DNA of 64,000 bases from Pseudomonas tumuqii (GCF_013184545.1 NZ_JAAOJA010000001.1:744001-808000); one strand, 5' to 3'. Shown: positions 29,108 to 38,169, numbered from the stretch's first letter. Notes: generated by a model not told the origin, from the letters alone. Translations and numbers: made by a program.

Positions 29108-30203
29108 ATGGAAATCAACCCGATCCTGAACAGCATCAAGGACCTATCCGAGCGCACCCAGACTATTCGGGGGTATCTTTGACTACGATCAAAAGCATGA
29201 TCGGCTGGTCGAAGTAAACCGCGAACTGGAAGACCCGAACGTCTGGAACAACCCCGAATACGCGCAGAACCTGGGGCGTGAGCGTGCCGCCCTGGCGTTG
29301 ATCGTCGACACCATCGACGACCTCGACGGCAGCCTGGTCGACTCCCGCGATCTGCTGCAGATGGCCGCCGAAGAGGAAGACCAGGGCGCCGTCGACGATG
29401 TCGCGGCCGAGGTCGAGCGCCTGCGCGACATCCTCGAGAAGATGGAATTCCGCCGCATGTTCAGCGGCGAAATGGACGCCAACAACGCCTACCTGGACAT
29501 CCAGGCCGGCTCCGGCGGCACCGAAGCCCAGGACTGGGCCAACATGCTGCTGCGCATGTACCTGCGCTGGGCCGACAAGCGCGGTTTCGACGCCACCATC
29601 ATGGAACTGTCCGCCGGCGAAGTCGCCGGGATCAAGGGCGCCACCGTACATATCAAGGGTGAGTACGCCTTCGGCTGGCTGCGCACCGAGATCGGCGTGC
29701 ACCGCCTGGTGCGCAAGAGTCCGTTCGACTCCGGCAACCGTCGCCACACCTCGTTCACCGCGGTGTTCGTCTCGCCGGAAATCGACGACAACATCGAGAT
29801 CGAGATCAATCCGTCGGATCTGCGCATCGACACCTACCGCTCCTCCGGCGCCGGTGGCCAGCACGTCAACACCACCGACTCGGCCGTGCGGATTACCCAC
29901 GTGCCGAGCAATACCGTGGTCTGTTGCCAGAACGAACGCTCCCAGCACGCCAACAAGGACACCGCGATGAAGATGTTGCGGGCGCGCCTGTACGAGCAGG
30001 AAGTGCAGAAGCGCAATGCGGCTTCGCAGGCACTGGAAGACACCAAGTCGGATATCGGCTGGGGCCATCAGATTCGCTCCTACGTGCTCGATCAGTCGCG
30101 GATCAAGGATCTGCGCACCAATATCGAGCGCAGCGATTGCGTCAACGTGCTCGACGGCGATATCGACGAGTACCTGGTCGCCAGCCTGAAACAGGGGCTG
30201 TAA
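29108..30203 (+). CDS. prfB: Peptide chain release factor 2, with programmed +1 frameshift
   Basis: Release factor for UGA and UAA stop codons. The frame starting at ATG 29108 encodes [20 protein letters not shown] and ends at an in-frame TGA (29180-29182) after 24 codons. Translation continues in the +1 frame from GAC at 29181, giving 364 residues, the normal RF2 size. The catalytic GGQ is in [17 protein letters not shown] and the stop-codon recognition motif is SPF in [12 protein letters not shown]. The coding sequence should be read as 29108-29179 joined to 29181-30203. It is followed closely by lysS as in other gammaproteobacteria. Confidence 0.97.
29169..29183 (+). promoter_or_regulatory. 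prfB autoregulatory frameshift site
   Basis: The classic arrangement is present: a Shine-Dalgarno-like purine run (GGGGG, 29169-29173), then TAT CTT TGA C. The ribosome slips +1 on CTT-T when the weak UGA is decoded slowly, that is, when RF2 is scarce, so the factor controls its own level. Confidence 0.97.
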
Positions 30204-30213
30204 GACTTTTGAC

Positions 30214-30313
30214 TCCCTCTCCCTTCCGGGGAGAGGGCGGGGGTGAGGGGCTGGAGTTCTGCCATTTCCAGCCCGCCCCCTCACCCTAACTCTCTCCCCA
30301 GTGGGGAGAGGGA
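30214..30313. repeat. 100-base palindromic repeat between prfB and lysS
   Basis: The left half (30214-30255, containing CCCTCTCCCTTCCGGGGAGA and GGGTGAGGGGCTGGA) and the right half (30267-30313, TCCAGCCCGCCCCCTCACCC onward) are nearly reverse complements around an 11-base centre. Each half also carries its own small inverted repeat (CCCTCTCCC/GGGGAGAGGG). This composite fits a dispersed palindromic unit rather than a simple terminator. Confidence 0.8.
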
Positions 30314-30340
30314 ATGAATCAGTGACGGAACTTGATGACC

Positions 30341-31843
30341 ATGAGCGACCAACAACTCGACCACCACGAACTGCAACAGGAAGAAAACAAGCTGATCGCC
30401 CTGCGCAAGGAAAAGCTTGCCGCCGCGCGTGAGCTGGGTAACGCCTTCCCCAACGATTTCCGCCGCGACAGCTATTGCGCGGACTTGCAGAAAAAGTACG
30501 TCGACAAGACCAAGGAAGAGCTGGCCGAAGCCGCTATCCCGGTCAAGGTGGCGGGTCGCATCATGCTCAACCGCGGCTCCTTCATGGTCATCCAGGACAT
30601 GAGCGGACGCATCCAGGTCTACGTCAACCGCAAGACCCTGCCGGAAGAAAAACTCGCCGAGGTCAAGCACTGGGACCTGGGCGACATCATCGCCGCCGAA
30701 GGCACCCTGGCGCGTTCCGGCAAGGGCGACCTGTACGTCGAAATGACCGAGGTGCGGCTGCTGACCAAGTCGCTGCGCCCACTGCCGGACAAGCACCACG
30801 GCCTCACCGACACCGAACAGCGCTACCGCCAGCGCTACGTCGACCTGATGGTCAACGAGGAGGTGCGCGAGACTTTCCGCGTACGTTCCCAGGTGATCGC
30901 CCATATCCGCAGCTTCCTGATGCAGCGCGACTTCCTCGAAGTGGAAACGCCGATGCTGCAGAGCATCCCCGGCGGCGCTGCGGCCAAGCCGTTCGAGACC
31001 CACCACAACGCCCTGGACATGCAGATGTTCCTGCGCATCGCCCCGGAGCTGTACCTCAAGCGCCTGGTGGTTGGTGGCTTCGAGCGGGTCTTCGAGATCA
31101 ACCGCAACTTCCGTAACGAAGGCGTTTCGACCCGGCACAACCCCGAGTTCACCATGCTCGAGTTCTACCAGGCCTACGCCGACTACGAAGACATGATGGA
31201 CCTGACCGAGGAGCTGTTCCGCGAGCTGGCGCAGCTGGTGCTGGGCTCCACCGACGTGCCCTACGGCGACAAGCTGTTCCACTTCGGCGAGCCGTTCGTG
31301 CGCCTGTCGGTGTTCGACTCGATCCTCAGGTACAACCCGCAAATTACCGCTGCCGATCTGCAGGACATAGACCGGGCCCGCGAGATTGCCAGGCAGGCCG
31401 GCGCCAAGGTGCTGGGTTTCGAAGGCCTGGGCAAGCTGCAGGTGATGATTTTCGAGGAACTGGTCGAGCACAAGCTGGAGCAGCCGCACTTCATCACCCA
31501 GTACCCGTTCGAAGTCTCTCCGCTGGCCCGGCGTAACGACCAGGACCCGAGCGTCACCGACCGCTTCGAGCTGTTTATCGGCGGCCGTGAAATAGCCAAC
31601 GCCTATTCCGAGTTGAACGACGCGGAAGACCAGGCCGAGCGCTTCCACGCCCAGGTGGCGGACAAGGACGCCGGCGACGACGAAGCCATGCATTTCGATG
31701 CCGATTTCGTCCGTGCCCTGGAATACGGCATGCCGCCGACCGCCGGCGAAGGCATCGGTATCGACCGTTTGGTGATGTTGCTCACCAATGCGCCGTCGAT
31801 CCGCGACGTGATCCTCTTCCCGCACATGCGCCCGCAAGCATAA
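30341..31843 (+). CDS. lysS: Lysyl-tRNA synthetase, class II
   Basis: Charges tRNA-Lys. It has 500 residues with the ATG at 30341 ([18 protein letters not shown]); ATG 30335 is an alternative. The N-terminal OB-fold anticodon-binding domain covers about 60-150 ([17 protein letters not shown]). The class II core shows motif 2 as [26 protein letters not shown] and motif 3 as [15 protein letters not shown]. It lies downstream of prfB, separated by the long palindrome. Confidence 0.97.
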   Translation: MSDQQLDHHELQQEENKLIALRKEKLAAARELGNAFPNDFRRDSYCADLQKKYVDKTKEELAEAAIPVKVAGRIMLNRGSFMVIQDMSGRIQVYVNRKTLPEEKLAEVKHWDLGDIIAAEGTLARSGKGDLYVEMTEVRLLTKSLRPLPDKHHGLTDTEQRYRQRYVDLMVNEEVRETFRVRSQVIAHIRSFLMQRDFLEVETPMLQSIPGGAAAKPFETHHNALDMQMFLRIAPELYLKRLVVGGFERVFEINRNFRNEGVSTRHNPEFTMLEFYQAYADYEDMMDLTEELFRELAQLVLGSTDVPYGDKLFHFGEPFVRLSVFDSILRYNPQITAADLQDIDRAREIARQAGAKVLGFEGLGKLQVMIFEELVEHKLEQPHFITQYPFEVSPLARRNDQDPSVTDRFELFIGGREIANAYSELNDAEDQAERFHAQVADKDAGDDEAMHFDADFVRALEYGMPPTAGEGIGIDRLVMLLTNAPSIRDVILFPHMRPQA

Positions 31844-31847
31844 AGCC

Positions 31848-31870
31848 AAGCCGCCTTCGGGCGGCTTTTT
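31848..31870 (+). terminator. Rho-independent terminator after lysS
   Basis: AAGCCGCC, a TTCG loop, GGCGGCTT and further T residues, 5 bases past the lysS stop. Confidence 0.92.
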
Positions 31871-31956
31871 GCTGTCTGACGCTGGATTTATTTTGCGCAA
31901 TAAATGCCTAACATGAGATGTCGCTGCTTTTTAGTGTGCGCGAGGACTATCCAGCC

Positions 31957-32670
31957 GTGAGCTCCACTCCCATCCCCGATAGCGCCACCAATGTGGCCAA
32001 TGCCGTTGCCCAGAGTGTCCAGTACCAGGGACGCAAAGCCAGCCGGCGGGGCAGCGAGCAGCGGCGTCAGGCGATTCTCGATGCCGCCATGCGCATTATC
32101 GTGCGCGACGGTGTGCGTGCCGTGCGCCATCGCGCGGTAGCCGCCGAAGCCGGGGTGCCGCTCTCGGCCACCACCTATTACTTCAACGATATCGATGACC
32201 TGATCACCGATACCTTCGCCCAGTTCGTCGAGCGTAGCGCGGCCTACATGGCCAAATTCTGGAGCAGCACCCAGAGCCAGTTGCAGGAGTTGGTCGGTGC
32301 GCTCGACGGCAGCGTGCAGGCACGCCAGCAGCTGGCCGACGAGATCGCCCGCCTGGCGCTGGAGTATGTGCGCCATCAGCTGCTTAGCCGTCGCGAGCAT
32401 CTGCTCGCCGAGCAGGCCTTCGAGCAGGAAGCCTTGCTCAATCCGCGCTTGCATGAGTTGGTGCGTGCCCATCGGCAGATTCTCTTGCAGGGCGTCAGCC
32501 AGTTCTGCCAGGTGCTGGGTTCGCGACAGCCGGAGCAGGATGCCAAGCTGTTGACGGCGATTATCGGCTGGATGGAGTATCAGGGCCTGCTCGATGGGAT
32601 CGAGCAGTTGGATAATGAAGACATGTTGGCCATTCTTAAACGTTATATGCATGTAGTGTTGGCGCTCTGA
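31957..32670 (+). CDS. TetR-family transcriptional regulator
   Basis: Repressor-type regulator of 237 residues from the GTG at 31957, which has GAGGA about ten bases upstream; an in-frame start at 31918 would give 250. The helix-turn-helix spans about residues 35-80 (RRQAILDAAMRIIVRDGVRAVRHRAVAAEAGVPLSATTYYF). The C-terminal ligand domain is all-helical and unrelated to better-known members. A TetR gene sits next to lysS in P. aeruginosa too, so it is part of the conserved neighbourhood. Its targets are unknown. Confidence 0.85.
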   Translation: MSSTPIPDSATNVANAVAQSVQYQGRKASRRGSEQRRQAILDAAMRIIVRDGVRAVRHRAVAAEAGVPLSATTYYFNDIDDLITDTFAQFVERSAAYMAKFWSSTQSQLQELVGALDGSVQARQQLADEIARLALEYVRHQLLSRREHLLAEQAFEQEALLNPRLHELVRAHRQILLQGVSQFCQVLGSRQPEQDAKLLTAIIGWMEYQGLLDGIEQLDNEDMLAILKRYMHVVLAL

Positions 32671-32744
32671 GTCGTGCGCCGCCGTGGGGGCCTCTCACTG
32701 GGTATCTGCAGGCTTGGTCGAACTGTTTTCACAAGGAGAGCGAA

Positions 32745-32915
32745 ATGCAAGGCTATGTACCCGTTGGGTGTTGCATGAGTGATAGCGCTTTTGTAGGAGC
32801 GCAGGGGACGCCTGGTCTTTATCCCGCGAATTTCGCGGCTAAACCGGGCGCGCCTGCGGATAGATCCTCCCCCCCAGGCATGTTTGCACCAGTTAACGGG
32901 TACATAGCCAAATGA
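32745..32915 (+). CDS. 56-residue ORF created across the inserted element
   Basis: ATG at 32745 follows a good AAGGAG (32733-32738) and the frame stays open through the whole inverted-repeat element, coding MQGYVPVGCC... to ...VNGYIAK. Its TGA (32913-32915) overlaps the ATG of the next gene (ATGA). The reading frame is unlikely to have evolved as a protein; its arms translate from the repeat. It may still be translated and couple ribosomes into the lipoprotein gene. Confidence 0.45.
   Translation: MQGYVPVGCCMSDSAFVGAQGTPGLYPANFAAKPGAPADRSSPPGMFAPVNGYIAK
32748..32909. mobile_element. MITE-like inverted-repeat element, about 160 bases
   Basis: The perfect 15-base repeat GGCTATGTACCCGTT (32751-32765) has its reverse complement AACGGGTACATAGCC at 32895-32909. 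AAATG flanks both sides (32743-32747 and 32910-32914), consistent with a target-site duplication. Removing the element restores AAGGAGAGCGAAATGAAAGC, a normal ribosome site and start for the lipoprotein gene. The interior has no transposase. The left end carries three extra bases (CAA) outside the repeat, so the exact boundary is uncertain. Confidence 0.7.
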
Positions 32916-33463
32916 AAGCCTGGCGCGTAGTGATCGCCTTGTCCTGTCTGCTGTTGAGTGGCTGTCTGGTGACCTTCAACGAGCCGATTCCGGCCAACGA
33001 AGCGGCGCCCATCCCGTTGCTCGGCGAATGGTCGCGCAAGGACGAGTGGGGCGAGCGGTTCTATCTGGACATCACCCGTGCCGGCTCCAACCTCTACGAG
33101 GCCAGAACCTACGAGGGCAGCCCGGACAACCTCGATAGCCTGGAAAAGTACGGCTTCACCGTGGCCCATCATGGCCGGCGCTGGTACCTGTCGGCCGGTC
33201 TGCCGGAAAGCCTGGGCGGCAACTTCGCCATCGCCGGCTTCGAGCTGACCGCCGACAATGAGCTGGTGATCTACAACCTCGATGTCGATCGCGTCCTGCA
33301 GGAGCTCGAGGCGGGCCGGATGCAAGGCAAACCCGTCGATACGCAGCAGGGTGTGGGGGTATTGATCAGCAGCCCGCTGGACGTGGTATTCGCCTACCTC
33401 GACGACCAAGCCAATTCGGATGTCTTTATCGAGGTCGCGCGCTATCAGCGCGCCGGTCCATAG
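32912..33463 (+). CDS. Putative lipoprotein
   Basis: A 183-residue protein with a lipoprotein signal peptide (residues 1-18) ending in the lipobox LLSGC, so it is likely anchored in the outer or inner membrane facing the periplasm. The rest is soluble, with no domain I can name (PLLGEWSRKDEWGERFYLDITR and a later YNLDVDRVLQELEAG). A homologue follows the TetR gene beside lysS in P. aeruginosa. Its native ribosome-binding site has been separated from the ATG by the inserted element at 32748-32909, and no clear replacement is visible. Confidence 0.8.
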   Translation: MKAWRVVIALSCLLLSGCLVTFNEPIPANEAAPIPLLGEWSRKDEWGERFYLDITRAGSNLYEARTYEGSPDNLDSLEKYGFTVAHHGRRWYLSAGLPESLGGNFAIAGFELTADNELVIYNLDVDRVLQELEAGRMQGKPVDTQQGVGVLISSPLDVVFAYLDDQANSDVFIEVARYQRAGP

Positions 33464-33466
33464 TCA

Positions 33467-33516
33467 GAGGTTGTGAAAATATCGAGCGCCGTCGCGAGAG
33501 TTTTTTCACAAGCTCT
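33467..33516. repeat. Inverted repeat downstream of the lipoprotein gene
   Basis: TTGTGAAAA (33471-33479) pairs with TTTTCACAA (33503-33511), extended by AGAG/CTCT beyond one unpaired G on each side. The stem includes a T run, so it could terminate transcription of the lipoprotein gene. Confidence 0.55.
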
Positions 33517-33545
33517 CAGTCAATGTCAGAAACAATGAGGGATCG

Positions 33546-34841
33546 ATGAACAGTCATAGAGGGCTGGACGACTATCAACTGATCGTGCGGGCGTTATCCG
33601 AGCGGATCGTCGAGGCGCAGACCCCGATTCGGGTGCTGGACGCGGTGAAGTGGGACGACAGCATTCGCGAGGGTTTTCTCAAGGCCAAGGGCAAGGCGAT
33701 GCCGGCGGTCGATCAGGCTTACTACCTGAACCGGCCACTGGGCTTCGACTCCAGCGCGAAAAAGCTCGAGTTCCAGAACATCGAGCGTGATATCACCCGC
33801 CAGCTTGGTCAGTTCAATCCGGTCGGGCAAATCATGCGGCGCATGTGCCGCGAATACCGCATGGTCATCCGCATGCTCGAAGCGCGCGGTACCGAGGATT
33901 TCGGCCTGATCTCCCAGGAGCTCTATGGCGCCGCCTCCGATGCCTTCCATGCCGGCGACCCGACCCTGGCCGACCTGGGCCTGATGCTGTCCGACTACCT
34001 GAATAACATCGCCGACCGTGGCGACCTCAAGGACGAAGCGAAAACCCTCGATGCCAAGACCGCGGTCAACCTGCTGCAGAGTCGCCTGAACAAGGTATTC
34101 GGCGAAGCGGAAGGCACCATTCGGGTGTTCGAGTCCGATGGCATTCTCGCCGATGCGGCGGCGGGTGCCGACTACATCAAGATTCGCAGCGATGCCATGT
34201 TCAACGAGCGTGACGTGCGGGCGCTGGAAGTGCATGAGGGCCTGGTGCATGTCGGCACCACCCTGAATGGCTTGAACCAGCCGATCTGCACCTTCCTGTC
34301 CAAGGGGCCGCCATCCTCCACCGTGACCCAGGAAGGCCTGGCGATTCTGATGGAGGTCATCACCTTCGCCTCCTACCCGACCCGCCTGCGCAAACTCACC
34401 AACCGTACTCGCGCCATCCACATGGCCGAGGAGGGCGCGGATTTTCTCGAGGTGTTCGGCTTCTTCCGCGAGCAGGGCTATGGCCTGGAAGAGGGTTACA
34501 GCAATGCCAGCCGGGTGTTCCGCGGTTCGGTACCGCAAGGTCTGCCGTTTACCAAGGACCTGTCCTACCTCAAGGGCTTCATCATGATCTACAACTACAT
34601 CCAGCTGGCCGTACGCAAAGGCAAGCTGGAGCAGATCCCCTTGTTGTTCTGCGGCAAGACCACCCTGGAAGACATGCGCACCCTGCGCAAACTGGTGGAC
34701 GAAGGCCTGGTGCAGCCGCCCAAGTACCTGCCGCAGCAGTTCCAGGACCTGAATGCCCTGTCGGCCTGGATGTGCTTCTCCAACTTCCTCAATCACCTGA
34801 GTCTCGACCGCATCGAAGCCGACTACTCGAATATCCTGTAA
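33546..34841 (+). CDS. DUF1704 / QEGLA-motif family protein, putative metallopeptidase
   Basis: A 431-residue protein of the family annotated as flavohemoglobin expression-modulating QEGLA motif protein; distant eukaryotic relatives (MATCAP) are tyrosine carboxypeptidases. The defining TQEGLAILMEVITF is at about residues 260-273. An HEGLVH motif (about 229-234) sits where a zinc-binding HExxxH is expected. The gene has GAGGG upstream and stands alone between the lipoprotein and the AIM24-like gene. A metal-dependent peptidase role is inferred from the family and the HExxxH and QEGLA motifs. Confidence 0.85.
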   Translation: MNSHRGLDDYQLIVRALSERIVEAQTPIRVLDAVKWDDSIREGFLKAKGKAMPAVDQAYYLNRPLGFDSSAKKLEFQNIERDITRQLGQFNPVGQIMRRMCREYRMVIRMLEARGTEDFGLISQELYGAASDAFHAGDPTLADLGLMLSDYLNNIADRGDLKDEAKTLDAKTAVNLLQSRLNKVFGEAEGTIRVFESDGILADAAAGADYIKIRSDAMFNERDVRALEVHEGLVHVGTTLNGLNQPICTFLSKGPPSSTVTQEGLAILMEVITFASYPTRLRKLTNRTRAIHMAEEGADFLEVFGFFREQGYGLEEGYSNASRVFRGSVPQGLPFTKDLSYLKGFIMIYNYIQLAVRKGKLEQIPLLFCGKTTLEDMRTLRKLVDEGLVQPPKYLPQQFQDLNALSAWMCFSNFLNHLSLDRIEADYSNIL

Positions 34842-34921
34842 AGCTGCAAGTCGTAGGGTGCGCCGTGCGCACCAAGGCTGGTACGCATGGCGCTGCCTAT
34901 GCCAGCTGCAGTGAACAGTAG

Positions 34922-34940
34922 GCCCGGATGTAATCCGGGC
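34922..34940. repeat. Short REP unit (GCCCGGAT...ATCCGGGC)
   Basis: GCCCGGAT, a GTA loop and ATCCGGGC. It is a single-hairpin member of the same family as 27176-27223. Confidence 0.75.
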
Positions 34941-34972
34941 AAGCATCCCACTCGAATTGCCAGGAGTCCCAG

Positions 34973-35719
34973 ATGCCCAGTCACCAACTCGACTACGAAA
35001 TCCTTGGCGCCTCGGCGCAGAGTGTGGAGATCATCCTCGATCCCGGCGAGACGGTGATCGCCGAAGCCGGGGTGATGAATTACATGACCGAGGGCGTGCG
35101 CTTCGAGACGCGCATGGGCGACGGCGCCGCGAGCGGCGTGCTGGGCAAGTTGTGGAGCGCCGGCAAGCGCATGCTGACCGGCGAGTCGCTGTTCATGACG
35201 CACTTCTCCAACGCCGGCAAGACCCAGGCGCGGGTCGCCTTTGCCGCGCCCTATCCGGGCACAGTGGTGCCGATCCCACTTGCCGAGCACGGCGGCAGCC
35301 TGATCTGCCAGAAGGACGCCTTTCTCTGCGCCGCCTTGGGTACGGCCGTCGGTATCAGCTTCAACAAGCGCCTGGGCGCCGGTTTCTTCGGTGGCGAGGG
35401 CTTCATCCTGCAAAAGCTCGAAGGCGACGGTCTGGCCTTCGTGCACGCCGGCGGCACGGTGATCCGCAAGGAGCTGAACAACCAGACCCTGCGCCTCGAC
35501 ACCGGTTGCCTGGTGGCCTTCACCAGCGGTATCGATTACGACATCGCCCTGGCCGGCGGGCTGAAAAGCATGCTGTTCGGCGGCGAAGGCATCATCCTCG
35601 CAACCCTCAAGGGCACCGGCACGGTCTGGGTGCAGAGTTTGCCGTTCTCGCGCCTGGCCGAACGCATCTACGAGGCGACCTTCAAGGCGCGCGAGGAAGT
35701 GCGCGCCGGCGGTAAATGA
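34973..35719 (+). CDS. AIM24/TIGR00266-family protein
   Basis: A 248-residue all-beta protein of the DUF124/AIM24 family, function unknown. Family features are the N-terminal [26 protein letters not shown] and the glycine-rich later strands ([24 protein letters not shown] and [25 protein letters not shown]). The repeated GGEG(F/I)IL segments suggest two similar halves. CAGGAG lies 8 bases before the ATG. Confidence 0.9.
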   Translation: MPSHQLDYEILGASAQSVEIILDPGETVIAEAGVMNYMTEGVRFETRMGDGAASGVLGKLWSAGKRMLTGESLFMTHFSNAGKTQARVAFAAPYPGTVVPIPLAEHGGSLICQKDAFLCAALGTAVGISFNKRLGAGFFGGEGFILQKLEGDGLAFVHAGGTVIRKELNNQTLRLDTGCLVAFTSGIDYDIALAGGLKSMLFGGEGIILATLKGTGTVWVQSLPFSRLAERIYEATFKAREEVRAGGK

Positions 35720-35864
35720 TCGAGGCTGGGCAAGCGCCCGCGTTTGTAGCAAGCTGCGCCGCCTGTCGCTATTGTCAATGCCACTTTGTAGCTTGCCTGT
35801 CAGCCAGCCATCTGGTTCGCCAGGCGATTATTTTTGCGGAAACGTCCAACCTCGAGAGCCTGTA

Positions 35865-36185
35865 ATGAGTGAACTGAACCCCATCCCCCTGATCCTCACC
35901 GGCATCGCCAGCATCTGCGCCACCGTGGCGGCCCTCGGCTACTACGGCTACCTGCACATCGCCCAGCCGGAGGATGCCTTGCTGCTCTCCGACTACACCA
36001 TGCTCAAGACCGTTCCCGGCGAGGACTACAAGGTTTCGCTGAAACCGGCCAACCAGGTGGCGCAGTGCATCGACGGCGTCGTGGTGTTGTTCGATCTGGA
36101 ACAGAAAGGCCTCAGTGGCGTGCTGGTCGACCAGCGCAAGCGGGCAGTGCGCTGCGTAGCCGAGGGCGCGCCGGCCGTGGAGTGA
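35865..36185 (+). CDS. Hypothetical protein with one N-terminal membrane helix
   Basis: A 106-residue protein. Residues about 7-30 (IPLILTGIASICATVAALGYYGYL) form a transmembrane helix, followed by a small soluble domain (about 35-100) with two Cys residues (VAQCIDG and VRCVAEG) that could be a disulfide pair if the domain is periplasmic. The ATG at 35865 was taken because the helix begins there; the frame is open from 35772. I do not recognise a family. Confidence 0.6.
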   Translation: MSELNPIPLILTGIASICATVAALGYYGYLHIAQPEDALLLSDYTMLKTVPGEDYKVSLKPANQVAQCIDGVVVLFDLEQKGLSGVLVDQRKRAVRCVAEGAPAVE

Positions 36186-36391
36186 GCATGCGGCCGCCGC
36201 TGCGAGCCGCGGTCGGCCCCGACGCACCTGCGCCACTTCAGGCTGGCGTATCTGGGCGGTTGTTTCGGCGGGGGCGGGGGCAGGGGCATTAGCTGCCGGC
36301 AGGATCTCTCAACTCGTCGAAGATGCAGGACCGGCTAATGGGCGCCCCCTAATATTCCCCGTGTTGCTGGTCGTTGTTCAAGGAGGAAGCA

Positions 36392-36787
36392 ATGAAAGGT
36401 AGTTGTCTATGTGGCGCCATCGAGTACGCCATCGAGGGCATCGATATGCCTATCAGCCATTGCCACTGCCGCAGTTGCAGGAAAGCACACGCCGCTGCGT
36501 TCGCCACCACCGCTGGGGTCAGACGTGAGAATTTCCGCTGGATCAAAGGCCAGGAGCGCCTGTCGACTTTCGAGTCTTCTCCCGGGAAGCTGCGCCACTT
36601 CTGCTCGGTATGCGGCTCGCAGCTGATCGCCGAGCGCCCACGGCAAGCCCATGTCATCGTGCGCATCGCCACCCTTGATGACGATCCAGGGGTTAGGCCC
36701 CAACAACATATCTGGACTGCCCATGACGCGCCTTGGCTCGAGTACCAGGGGGTTGTGGCATACCCGCAATGGCAGCCGGGGCGTTGA
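36392..36787 (+). CDS. GFA family protein (glutathione-dependent formaldehyde-activating fold)
   Basis: A 131-residue zinc-binding protein of the GFA/CENP-V family. The first zinc site has Cys in KGSCLCGAIEY and the next is SHCHCRSCRKAHAAAF. A further pair is in HFCSVCGSQL. Few members are shown to act on S-hydroxymethylglutathione, so the enzymatic role is uncertain. GGAGG lies 8 bases before the ATG. The gene precedes the decayed LysE gene by 31 bases. Confidence 0.88.
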   Translation: MKGSCLCGAIEYAIEGIDMPISHCHCRSCRKAHAAAFATTAGVRRENFRWIKGQERLSTFESSPGKLRHFCSVCGSQLIAERPRQAHVIVRIATLDDDPGVRPQQHIWTAHDAPWLEYQGVVAYPQWQPGR

Positions 36788-36818
36788 TGTAATTCCGATC
36801 ATTGGAGCTTGCTCATTC

Positions 36819-37227
36819 ATGGACATTCAAACGCTTCTCAGCTTTTCCGCAGTTGCCGGCATCGCCATTCTCAGCCCCGGCCCCGCGGTCCTGCTGGCGC
36901 TTCGCAATGGCGCGACCTGGTCCGCTGGCGCTATACCGCGAAGCCTTTCTTATGGCGGGATTCAACCCTAAACCCATCCTGTTCTTTACCGCGCTGGTCC
37001 CCCGGTTCATCGATGTCAGCACGCCCTTATTGGCGCAATTTTTCGCGCTCACGGGGATTTTCATGGTGTTGCCTTTCGCCACCCTGATCGCTTATGCCAT
37101 GGTTGCAGCACGGGCCAGAAATTTGTTGGCGCAGGCCGCATTCGCCAAATGGCTGAATCGCGTGATAGGCGCGCTATTCATCTCGTTCGGCACCGCACTG
37201 TTAGCCTTGCGGCGGCCCGTAGCCTGA
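36819..37227 (+). pseudogene. LysE-family exporter, internally deleted and frameshifted
   Basis: The frame starting at 36819 encodes a normal LysE/RhtB N-terminus (MDIQTLLSFSAVAGIAILSPGPAVLL) and then runs off into unrelated sequence, stopping at 36971. A different frame picks up the family C-terminal half from about 36930 (LYREAFLMAGFNPKPILFF to the end at 37227). Compared with a roughly 205-residue LysE, about 70-80 residues from the middle are missing. The junction is near 36915-36935. The product should be inactive. An intact relative follows directly. Confidence 0.85.
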
Positions 37228-37297
37228 GCGGCCAGCGCGCCGCAGATATCCCCGGCGAACGGCAATCGAGCCCAACGCCAGCGACAAGGAGTCATTG

Positions 37298-37909
37298 ATG
37301 GAACTCTACCTGCTCTTTCTGCTGATGGCCGCCGCCACCGTGGCCAGCCCTGGCCCTGGCGTGGTCATGACCCTGAGCAATGCCCTGCGCTACGGCTTGC
37401 GCGGCACCTTTGGCGGAATTCTCGGCATCGCCTTCGGCGCCCTGGTGGTCGCGGCGATTTCAGCCACCAGTTTGGGCGTGCTGCTCGCGACCTCGGCGCA
37501 GGCCTTCACTCTGCTCAAGTTCATCGGTGCGGCCTACCTGGTTTACCTCGGCATTCGCCTGTGGCGGGCAACGCCGTTCGACTTCTCCACGCAAGCGGCA
37601 CACAGCGCGAATTTTCCCCGACGCTTCGTCGAGGGGCTGTCGTTGCAGTTGACCAACCCCAAGGCGGTGTTTTTCTTCCTGTCGATCTTTCCGCAATTCA
37701 TCGACCCGGCACGCGATTATTCGCTGCAGTTCGCCACCTTGGTGCTGACTTACAGTTCGCTGGTCGTGTGCATTCACTGCACCTATGCGCTATTTGCGCG
37801 GCGGGCGAAGTCCTGGCTGACCTCGCCGCGTGGCGGGCGCATCGTCAATAAAACCGCTGGGGTGACCTTTATAGGCTTCGGCGCGGCACTGGCTTCGGCA
37901 AGCCGCTAA
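37298..37909 (+). CDS. LysE/RhtB-family amino-acid exporter
   Basis: Inner-membrane exporter of 203 residues with five or six transmembrane helices. Signature segments are ATVASPGPGVVMTLSNALRYG near the N-terminus and LQLTNPKAVFFFLSIFPQFIDP (about 112-133). The ATG at 37298 follows AAGGA by seven bases; a TTG three bases earlier is a less likely start. Members expel lysine, threonine, homoserine or related compounds; the substrate is not clear. It may have taken over from the broken upstream relative. Confidence 0.85.
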   Translation: MELYLLFLLMAAATVASPGPGVVMTLSNALRYGLRGTFGGILGIAFGALVVAAISATSLGVLLATSAQAFTLLKFIGAAYLVYLGIRLWRATPFDFSTQAAHSANFPRRFVEGLSLQLTNPKAVFFFLSIFPQFIDPARDYSLQFATLVLTYSSLVVCIHCTYALFARRAKSWLTSPRGGRIVNKTAGVTFIGFGAALASASR

Positions 37910-38169
37910 CCGGCGGTCGAGGATGAACAAAAGGCAAGACCTGACCCCTTAATGCGCTTGCTGGTCACCTCTCTGGCTTACAGTTTCAGCGCGCCCGATC
38001 ATGCTTGCCCAGGTTTTTGCCTCCGTCTGGGTATTGAATGTGCGGGGCTGTTGCGGTCACCCTTTATCCCTGATTTGGGCGTGCCGCTGGTGTGGGGCTT
38101 TTTTCCTGAGCGTCACCATCGTCAACCGCACTGCGCCAGAGTTGTGCCAAACACCCTACAGGAGTCTCT
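37910..38169. other. Gap between LysE exporter and MBL hydrolase, no gene seen
   Basis: I see no credible gene, strong hairpin or promoter here. A short CAAGACCTGACCCC string (37936-37949) resembles fragments that turn up near repeat-associated sequences in gammaproteobacteria, but on its own it proves nothing. Confidence 0.5.

Noticed and set aside
36188..36292. A 34-codon frame after the membrane-helix hypothetical gene
   Set aside because: Very short, Arg/Gly/Pro-rich, no ribosome site, no resemblance to known proteins.
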